Below are positions 56,210 to 64,000 of a stretch of DNA of 64,000 bases, piece after piece. The stretch covers positions 15,971,443 through 16,035,442 of the forward strand of contig NC_003071.7 of assembly GCF_000001735.4 (NCBI RefSeq), in the 5' to 3' direction. Origin of the DNA: Arabidopsis thaliana (lineage: Eukaryota; Streptophyta; Magnoliopsida; Brassicales; Brassicaceae). The number at the start of each line of letters is the position of its first letter. Within the stretch, counting starts at the first letter, position 1. The translations under genes and the position numbers were made by a program. A model generated the notes under the pieces. It was not told the origin of the DNA, made no database searches, and worked only from the letters and a program-made list of their open reading frames with translations.

Positions 56210-56590
56210 CTAGAATAGAATTGCCCTACAGATAGGACAAGTCTTGTTCCATTGACTTAAACAGTGAAAGTGGAACGCGTGTCCGCACACTGTATTAGCC
56301 AATGGAACATTACTTTCAAAAGTGTCTAGACAAATACTACAATCCCTTTCGGGATACCTAAATACGAAATTCTCTACTGGAACGGGTATGAGCCCTTCTT
56401 GATGATGTTCATCATCGGAGTCAACAACAACTTGTACATATGTGTTGTCATCAACTCGATGAACATCATCAAGTGATGGAAATATTATCCTAAGACATAT
56501 AACAACCAACACTAAGATAGTTATACCAAAAATCATGGCAAATAACAAAATAACTGGACTCTGTAACATAAACCAGATAAACGAGCGCAT
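56210..56590 (-). CDS. Small ATL-like RING-H2 finger protein
   Basis: Single exon, 126 aa from the Met at 56590 (MRSFIWFMLQSPVILLF). The same frame stays open to 56713, but that extension looks like leader. A hydrophobic segment at about residues 10-40 (VILLFAMIFGITILVLVVICL) anchors it in a membrane. An acidic stretch (VVVDSDDEHHQEG) follows, then a C-terminal RING-H2: CSICL, CGHAFHFHCLSQW, CPICR, with Cys/His order C3H2C3, the form in ATL-type E3 ubiquitin ligases. The usual GLD motif between membrane segment and RING is not obvious, so ATL membership is tentative. Frame and motif are intact, so it is probably a real gene. Confidence 0.7.
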   Translation of the reverse strand: MRSFIWFMLQSPVILLFAMIFGITILVLVVICLRIIFPSLDDVHRVDDNTYVQVVVDSDDEHHQEGLIPVPVENFVFRYPERDCSICLDTFESNVPLANTVCGHAFHFHCLSQWNKTCPICRAILF

Positions 56591-58676
56591 GATTAGAAGA
56601 GTTAGAAGAGAGAAGGCGGAGGAAAAAGAACAGGGAGTTGAATGGAGTTGAATGAATGGTTTGTACAAGATGAATGAATCGTTTGGTAAGTAGAAGAAAT
56701 AATATTGGGACAATTTTCCTGAAAAGGGCGATTAGAAAAAACTGAAAAACATCGTATAATCTTGCTGTAAAAGTGTTTTTTAGCGAAGATTAAAACATAA
56801 ACCAAATCAGGGTCTGACCTCTAAAATCAGCTTCCAGACCTCGACAAACAGGTATCTCCATTGACGAATCTGATGATAGAATCTCTGTTTTTCGATATCC
56901 GAATCTCTGTTGACGCATCTTCTCTCCTTTGTAACCAATTTGATAAAACAAAAAATCGCGATCACACCTCTTCTTCGCATGCAGGACTGCCTTTTTTCTT
57001 CTGTGATGTTGAGTAATCAATCCTCTTTCGCCTCGTCCGCCGTAATTGAAGACCTCACCCGCTTCTCTGGAAATTCGAAACTTCGTCATCGAACAATCGG
57101 CTTCACCGGAGTTCTTATAGCTAGCCGGATTTGATCCCCAGGATAATCAGATCAACAATCAAACAATAGGATAGGATCTCTGCTTTTCGATCTCAGAATC
57201 TGCTTTTCGATGACATTATTGTCATTCCCGATTGTTTCTCTTACGATTTGGGCTTAGTACTACCTAAAAGGGCTTTTTGTTTTTTTGTCGGCCAAATTTC
57301 ATTATATGAAAGCCCAGATCGGAATATTACAACATGATACAAGCCTCTTTTAAGCCCAGATTAAATGAACCCAATAACATTAATGACACGTAACCCCATA
57401 ACGTGTATTGTTAAGCACATATGTGGGCCCACTCTTCTCTTATCATCTCGATTCTTCTTGCCGACTAAGATTTGGATCTGACTTGATTCTTCTCTCCGGC
57501 GATTAGTAGATAGAGACTTGGAATCATGCTTCGGAGACCTTCTTTCCACAATTTTAGCCATAGCAACTGTTGAATTAGTCTTAGAAGACTTCGAACTCAA
57601 TCCCACCTCCAAGAAGAAGCTCCACCTAAAACCTAACGAAGAGGTCTTTAATCCTTCACTTTGAGGATATAGCGGCGAAGATATTACTCTATCATTGGAG
57701 AAACATCAAGTCGATGACTAATTCTGATAAAAGCAAACGGGATTCAAGAGTAAAAGCTGTAGAAAGAGGGAAGAACAAAAAGGAAAAAAGCGTATCTTAG
57801 CCGACAAATTAAGATAGATAAACAGAAATAAAGATCGACTAAGAAAAACAGAATCCAAACAAAGTCGGAAAACTATATAAAACAAAAAGATGGAATATTC
57901 CGGTTAACCGGAAATCACCACTCTCTCTCTCAAAGATGAACAGTGTGTTAAGAGAGAGAGTCTCTTTTACCGTATCTTTTTACCTTTTAGAGCTTTAATT
58001 ATGCTTACTTGTATGGGCTGTAAAAAATTATTAGGCATCGGCCATTTTTATTTTTAATGCAACAAAATCCACTAACTTCTGCCTAAATTTCAGTTTGTTG
58101 TTTCTGGTTGATACAAGTAATTATTATTGTTAACAAAAACATAGTTAAGTTCAAAACTTAGATATTTCAAAAATTTCGATGAACAAACTTATGCTATGGT
58201 TTATGATGGCCAAACCGATTCGATCAAGTTTTTTTTTTTTTGTATTGGCACTAGTACTACCACTCATCTTCTTTCTCTTCTTAGCTTGTTGCCCTTTTTG
58301 ACATTCGTCTCTTTTTCTCTTCATTGATTCCTTATCATGCGATTTCCCAACTAAAGACGGTTGTTCTCTCTGAGCAAAACTCTTGGCGACATGACCCAAG
58401 TCAAGTGAAGCTTCTTCACCACGAAAATGCTCTTGAGCTCTCCCTTGTGAGACACGAATGCACTCTTCGCTAGGTTCTTCATCTTTTTTGGTGTAAATGT
58501 TAAATTGTTCTTCATCTTTGGCTGTGAATAAGACGGATACAAACAAAGAGAGATTTTTACCATCAGAGTATCAATCAATCACAGCGAGAGGGAACACATT
58601 GAAGAGAATCGTACCTAAAAGTAAAATCTACTAACTTCTATAAAATTTCATTTTCATCGACTACATTTATTTCTAT
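56591..58676. other. Gene-poor region with fragmentary ORFs
   Basis: No gene that I can support. Open frames at 56790-57089, 57361-57612 and 58151-58546 (all minus) are short and basic. The last encodes a Lys/Arg-rich stretch ([19 protein letters not shown]) and resembles no family I know. AAGCCCAGAT occurs at about 57,311 and 57,353, and a T-rich tract with TCGGCCAAATTTCATTATAT at 57,280-57,306 resembles a retroelement 3' end. GGGCC/GCCCA motifs near 57,300-57,430 suggest an old promoter. Confidence 0.4.
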
Positions 58677-59200
58677 TGTTGGTGCAGGAATTAGCACCTC
58701 CGACAATACCGGCTTAAACCAGAGGAATTACGAATTAGACTGAGATTGTAATCAAACCGGGGTATCCCGGTTTAGCCTGTTAATGAGCCAAAATAAGGAG
58801 GTCATTTGCCGACTTTAGCCCCAAGTAGGGAGACCGCCTAGCCGACTTCCTAATTCGAAGAAAAAGAAGTTTTCTCCTTTGAAAATAGCAAGTCTTCGAA
58901 GATAAAGGAAATTAGAAGATTCAAGCCTCGAAGAATTGAAAGTTTAACATATCTTTTAATCGTCTTAATAATGTATAAATAGGGGGAGGGGGGAGGGAGT
59001 TGTCCTCTATTCTAAGGATCCGAAACTTAATAATAAAACCCTAGTTTTCTTCATTGTTCTTGAGCAAAACCCTAACTTTGTCTCTAACCAACTTTGTTCT
59101 TCTTTTCATTGAGCCTTTGGTCACTAAATAGCGAGAGAGAGTTAAGTAAATTTGTTTATCCCCTTTAAACAAATTTATTGTGTGATTTTCAGAATCAACA
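58677..59200 (+). mobile_element. Solo LTR of a retrotransposon
   Basis: Starts TGTTGGTGCAGG and ends GAATCAACA, i.e. TGTTG...CAACA short inverted ends typical of LTRs. Flanked by TCTAT (58672-58676) and CCTAT (59201-59205), a 5-bp target duplication with one change. The interior has promoter-like TATAAATAG at about 58,974-58,982, then TAATAATAAAACCCTAG. Length 524 bp. No primer-binding site, polypurine tract or internal gag/pol lies on either side, so recombination between two LTRs has probably removed the body. Confidence 0.75.
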
Positions 59201-59904
59201 CCTATCAACTTATTTTACAGTCTGACTTATATTTTTTTATTGTTTTGTTTTTATGTAATCGAATTTTTGAGACCGTTGACTTGTTGTTTTATTTGTTCAT
59301 TTAATTTTTTTCAGTTTCCAAAAAAAAAATAAAAAGAAAATACAACCCATAAACTAACCTCGTCATCATCATATTTTTCAATTTTCATGAACGTTTGTTA
59401 CTCATATAAGTTGTAACAAATGAATACCATAGAATATTTGTGTTATTTTTGAGATATTCATCCTACAAATGAGAATTTAGTACTTAAAATGAATATTTTG
59501 TGTTAGTTCACCCAAAGATTATGTCAAAGAAGAACAATAATTCTCTAATAAACGTGCTACAAGAATAAGAATGCTACTAAATTAATCAATTAAATCATTT
59601 AACGTAACAATAGTTACTTAACTCCATTTCCAATTATGTTTTGTTTCAACATATATATTTAAAGGGACAATTAGTGTAAAAAAAAAAAAAAAAAAATCAT
59701 TGGTTAAATGACCACAAAATAGGTGAATTTAGTGGATGGTTATGCGTTTTAAACCTACTCTTAGATTTGTATAGAATCTGTAACCTTTTATAAATGCGGA
59801 AAACAGAAAACGAATCTGTAACTATGGAAGAGAATCCAAGCATGTTTTCTCTATAATGAATGTTTGGAGTTACAACTAGAAATAGAGAAGAAAATCGGAT
59901 GAAA
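59201..59904. other. GRXS16 3' flank
   Basis: AT-rich spacer between the solo LTR and the glutaredoxin gene. It includes an 18-bp A tract near 59,680. No feature is recognised. Confidence 0.5.
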
Positions 59905-61612
59905 CTAGTTCAAGATATTGGCAAGTTCACCATTTTCATACATTGAGGTCAAAATATCACATCCTCCTACAAGTTCTCCTTTCACAAATATCTGTGGAAA
60001 CGTTGGCCAATTGCTGTAGTTCTTAAGCGTCTCCCTTAGCCCATGATTATACTCATCGTCAAGAACATCAACAGTTTCATAATCAACTCCTTGGCTTTCA
60101 AGAATCCCAACAACTCTCTGTGAGAATCCACATTGAGGAGCACTCCTTGATCCTTTTATGAAAGCTACCACTTTGCTCTCTTTCACTAAACGGTCAATCA
60201 GTTCCTCCAAAGGAACCGTGAGCTCAACATGGCGACCTGGAGTGAGACGGATATCGGATTTCTTCCTCGGAGTTTGTTTGACAAATGTGTTGTTCCCTGA
60301 CTTATTCCCCGGCGGAACTTTTCCAGTTACTTTTATATGTTCTTCTATCCATAATTTCCATGCTTGTGTTAAAACTGCTTTATCTGGTTCTTCTACTATT
60401 CCAACCTAGCAAAACAATGATGAAATCAGTTATGGAAGATATATCAACAATACCAAAACTTGTCAATATCCATCACATGAGCATAAACAAAGTCCTATTG
60501 AGTCAATGGAGCAAATAAACACTAAAATAATCATAACATAAGTAAATCATAAGCAAAATATAAGCAATAAGTGACAAATAAATGATAGAAAGAGGAAAAA
60601 TGTAAATTCTTAAGATAATAATACAACCCATAAAAATGTAAATTTCTCAAGAGCAATCTTTAGATTTGACTGTTGTAAGCTGATACAGTTAAGGATCATG
60701 GACACAAAAAAAACAAAAGCTCTTGTTATTAATTAAAAGAACCTGACACAGAATGGTAATCAAAATGCCAAAGAGAATCAGTTCTCTCCATTGGTACAAA
60801 ACCGATATACCTCTCAAACCTCGACAAATCTCGCCAATGCGCACTGTCCTGTATCTATAGAGTAGAATTTCCCTAAAAAACTAATCAAAAGAAAATGCTA
60901 AAAAAACAAGTCCTAACTCCTAAGTAACATATACAAAATGAACTATTGATGCATCTCCTAATCATAATGTGTGGTAAGTGTTGTTAAAAGAACTCTTACC
61001 AACAACAGAACCAAGAACTTCATTAGCTCTAGTTTTGCAAACAATAGTGATCCTAATGATATGAAATACTATCTCTGGAACTAAAGTGATGAACTTTTGT
61101 AGTATTCATTTACCAAAACACTTCCCAAATCTATGAACAGTAATAAACAAAAGTCAACCACAACAAAACAAAGAATCCTTCGTTATAGTAACAGACATGC
61201 TACTCCTCTATATGAAATCATGGATAAGTACCTTAACGGAGCCACAAAGCTCCGGCACAGATTTGAGATGAGCAGAGACACTCGCAGCGATGTTCCGAGA
61301 AATTCCGACGAACTGAAGCTCGTCGCTCTTATCGTATACAGCGTATACACCGGAAGCGGACGGGATTGAATCAGCCTCTGTGATTGGAAGCAGCTCCGTC
61401 TCCGTTAGAGATTTGACGGCGGAGGCGATAAAGAAGGAACGACGACGAGACGGAGCTGTGTCACGGAGTGTGAAGGAGAGAGATGGGAAGGAGAAGGATG
61501 GTGTGAAGCGTGAATAGAGGGTGATCACAGGGGTATTTCGAGAAACATGTGGACGAACAACACGCGGAGAGGCTGAGGCGTGCAAGGAGGAAGAAATGGT
61601 GATTGCAGCCAT
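59905..61612 (-). CDS. GRXS16: Chloroplast CGFS glutaredoxin GRXS16 (CXIP2)
   Basis: By position AT2G38270. Two exons, 61612-61232 and 60405-59905, giving 293 aa, the known length. An N-terminal chloroplast transit peptide ([19 protein letters not shown]...) is followed by a GIY-YIG nuclease-like domain at about residues 85-190 ([21 protein letters not shown]). A class II monothiol glutaredoxin domain at about 190-293 has the CGFS motif at Cys219 ([13 protein letters not shown]), the [17 protein letters not shown] glutathione-binding segment and a C-terminal Gly-Glu-Leu. Such proteins bind and transfer [2Fe-2S] clusters. A disulfide between Cys123 (visible in PELCGSV) and Cys219 is reported, from memory, to regulate the nuclease domain. 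CXIP2 means CAX-interacting protein. Confidence 0.96.
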
Positions 61613-62324
61613 TTTTGTCGGAGCTGAGAAAAGTTATCGGTGGAAAATGATGAGCTCTTTTATTTGACATAGGATTTTATCCATTGGGCCTGAATTGGAC
61701 TGTTATTAAGGCCTTATGATACTTGGGTTTTAAATACCATAATTCGGAAAAGTGGGACCCGCTTTAGTTTCTTTTTTCTTACACATTCCATACTTCAGTC
61801 TGTTATGAAACAAAAGGAACATTTGTCTAGTTCACTTCATGATCAAGCCAAATCTACCAATGTGACCCAAAAACATGTGTTTAATCCGGTAAACAGATCT
61901 CAGTATGGTTTAAAACAGAACCAAAACAAACAAACAAAATTGGATTTCGAACATAATGCTATTTCTGATTAAAAATTGAATCTGAATCCAAGTTAAAACA
62001 GTATGTAATCCAAAAACTGAAATCCATTATATTAAAACCGGTTCTCAACTGGTCTCTTTGTATCTCATTATCTAAAAAGCTTTATAAAACAATAAGATTT
62101 TGGCACAGCCTAATCGCTTTCTCAGGGCACAGAGCCACTCATATTATTACCCTATCTACTAGGTTCCTGCTTTCGTATACTTCTCAAAATGCTCTCTTTG
62201 TTCCCCTGCAATCTGAAATTCAATCATTGACATCATAAGAAAATGTTGTAACAGAAGTGATAAGATCATTGAGTTGTTACATACATGTTGGATTCTTACG
62301 TCTTGCCATTTCTGATTGTGGTTT
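61613..62324. other. Spacer between GRXS16 promoter and FAC1 3' end
   Basis: GRXS16 leader and promoter (with TTGGGCCTGAATTGGAC and AAGGCC motifs near 61,684-61,712) and the FAC1 3' UTR. Nothing else is visible. Confidence 0.5.
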
Positions 62325-63934
62325 TTATGGAACAACTTCATCAGAGATAACAGCCTTGCCCAGATAAACCTGTTGCATCTCCTCTTTCCAGATCTGCATC
62401 AACTTCATATTTTTAATTTGTTTTCCTACAAAGAGAAATTAACTTGTGTGAAGAATAAATATATTTCATTCCATACCGTGTCACGGAACTCCACCCTTAT
62501 GTGTGGCACGTTTGTTTTGTGAATGTCGTTTCCATCAGGTCCTCTTTTGTAGTAATCTTTTCCAATCCAGTGCGACTGGAACATCTCAACAAGTTAGTAT
62601 TATTAGTAGATCGGAACAGAGACATCTTGTTCATTCATACTATGGGCCATGTTGATATAACAAGTACCTTCAGGGCGTGTGAGAAACCTGACTGGTACAC
62701 TGAGTTACGAGCTATCTCGCACAGGTCACACGCACTCAGCTTCCAAACCTGAAAAATCCAGTTATCATCTTCAGTTAATACATAAATATAACTAAAACCT
62801 AGAAGAAAAGGATGTATAGAGAGAAATTTCATTGTTCTTCGTGTTTGCAATTGCAGAAGATCAGTATAAATCATTTAAAGGTAATAACTAATAAGACTTT
62901 TAAAAATATAATCAACTTTTCAAGGCCTATGATGTGTGGCAAGACTGCATAATGGAAAGATTATGACTTACTGATGCAGCTATGCTATACTCTTCCACGA
63001 GAGGTTCTTTAGTTAAGTGAATCTGAAGGGGGTCATCAGTAGACAGAGAAACATTGAGACCTCTTAAGAAAAACACAGGAAACGGGTTCCGGTGGTAATC
63101 TAGAAACAAAGAGTTGTTGCTCAGTGGTGACATGGCCAGACCAATCTGTCAAAAGAAATGTCTTCTTAGAACAGAAACAATAATACATATGTAATACATG
63201 CAGGCAGTCTCCACAAACCTGGGCGAGGTAGTACAGATACTGAAGCACAGGAGACTTTCGCAGATTGATTCCATGTGCGATGCTATGGCATGTTAGAAAC
63301 GTAGCAGCCAAGTGGTCAATGTCACCAGCCTGAAATTTGTAGACATGTTAAAATTCCACTGAACTGTAACTGAAAACTGTTTATCTAGCACAAAGGAAGA
63401 AATAACACACCTCTCCAGAATGTGGTCGTAGCGTGATAGTAGTCATGCCCTTTGACTCTCGAAGCTGAAGAAAAATAGTTACTCCATATTACACAGTTTT
63501 GAGAACACCAAGTTAGTTACAGAAGCGACTAAGAGGAATGGTACCTTATTTAACACATAGAGGTTAGCATAACAATAGTAGACATAATACGAAAATGCAG
63601 GATTGAATGCGTTAGTCCATTGAGCTGGAGTGGGCATGTGTTTTGTGGGACGTCTTTCAGGTTTGCTTTCATCATCAACCAAATCAAATCCAACAACCTG
63701 AAATAGCAAACAAGAGACAGCAACCAGTCAAACCAACTCTTTATTGTGTAAAGACATGCGGATTAGAGGTTATTTGAAGATATGAATGCTAACCTGCTTC
63801 AAAAAAACATGGAGCTGAGGATGGGAATCAGGATCTACCGTGGCTTCAAACAGAGGAATGAATATATTGTCCAGGATATTCTGGAACGATGTCACAATAC
63901 CCATGTCCTTGTAAATGTTGTACAAGCGTGGGAG
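62325..63934 (-). CDS. FAC1: AMP deaminase FAC1, C-terminal part (partial)
   Basis: By position AT2G38280, cut by the right edge. Eight exons, leftward: 63934-63794, 63697-63545, 63464-63411, 63329-63219, 63145-62972, 62748-62668, 62575-62477, 62393-62325. All introns are phase 0, giving 293 C-terminal residues; the full enzyme is about 840 aa. It deaminates AMP to IMP in adenylate homeostasis and is needed for the zygote-to-embryo transition. Catalytic-domain motifs visible: [30 protein letters not shown] with its catalytic His, and the metal-binding [10 protein letters not shown]. The C-terminus [13 protein letters not shown] is the plant form. The remaining exons, including the N-terminal membrane region, lie beyond 64,000. 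Confidence 0.95.
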
Positions 63935-64000
63935 CTAGTGAGCAGACAAACAGAAAACAAGGAAAATATAGCTCAGTTAGCAGTCATGTTACAAACACAC

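Noticed and set aside
57270-57365. Possible retroelement 3' end (T-rich tract with TCGGCCAAATTTCATTATAT)
   Set aside because: The ends could not be defined. AAGCCCAGAT occurs twice, but not in the position expected of a target-site duplication, so no insertion is claimed.
1-64000. CRISPR arrays, bacterial operons, phage or viral genes
   Set aside because: None seen. The window is plant nuclear DNA with spliced genes and plant transposon relics.

Overview
The window is plant nuclear DNA: intron-rich genes with AT-rich introns and intergenic space, transposon relics, and proteins I recognise individually as those of Arabidopsis thaliana. The gene order matches my memory of chromosome 2 around AT2G38120-AT2G38280. 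Locus names come from recognition of the proteins and gene order, not from a database search. Splice models were built by hand from GT/AG (and one GC/AG) sites, reading phase and family length; most give the length I remember for the protein.

Layout, left to right. 0.9-1.1 kb: a MITE-like inverted repeat in the AUX1 promoter. 2.05-5.35 kb (+): AUX1 auxin influx carrier, 8 exons. 7.2-8.7 kb (-): NAA30/MAK3 N-acetyltransferase, with a Ty1/copia reverse-transcriptase scrap just upstream of its ATG. 9.5-10.0 kb (+): chloroplast ribosomal protein PSRP4, sharing a short divergent promoter with NAA30. 10.3-13.9 kb (-): two tandem alpha-1,4-glycosyltransferase genes, the second frameshifted. 15.2-17.0 kb (-): a basic Ser/Thr-rich protein. 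18.0-21.7 kb (-): CAX1 vacuolar Ca2+/H+ exchanger, 10 exons. 21.7-25.7 kb: gene-poor, with a degenerate tandem repeat. 25.7-27.3 kb (+): GDSL esterase with an in-frame 57-bp minisatellite. 28.6-40.9 kb (+): three tandem RING-type APD genes and PDX1 sequence. The last two APD genes lie in a nearly identical 4,277-bp direct duplication, which also left a 79-codon PDX1 stub (PDX1.4) ahead of intact PDX1.1. 41.3-43.2 kb (-): JOX4 jasmonate oxygenase with three G-boxes in intron 1. 46.9-48.1 kb (+): trihelix factor GT-3b. 48.9-50.15 kb: a non-autonomous Helitron. 50.3-53.4 kb (-): a neprosin/DUF239 gene whose fifth intron carries a 950-bp terminal-inverted-repeat element. 54.2-55.9 kb (-): a pseudogene of the plastid acetyl-CoA carboxyltransferase alpha subunit. 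56.2-56.6 kb (-): a small RING-H2 protein. 58.7-59.2 kb: a solo LTR. 59.9-61.6 kb (-): GRXS16/CXIP2. 62.3 kb to the right edge (-): the 3' part of FAC1 AMP deaminase.

The genes do not form one pathway. The clearest organising theme is ancestry: AUX1, the glycosyltransferase, the Ser/Thr-rich gene, CAX1, APD, PDX1 and GT-3b all have close paralogues that I remember in a small interval at the top of chromosome 5 (LAX1, At5g01250, At5g01280, CAX4, APD2, PDX1.3, GT-3a), so this is one side of a whole-genome-duplication block. I found no evidence for a wholly new biological system. The most informative observations are the recent APD-PDX1 duplication, a GT-to-GC splice-donor change shared by its APD genes, the G-box cluster inside JOX4, and several well-delimited mobile-element insertions.
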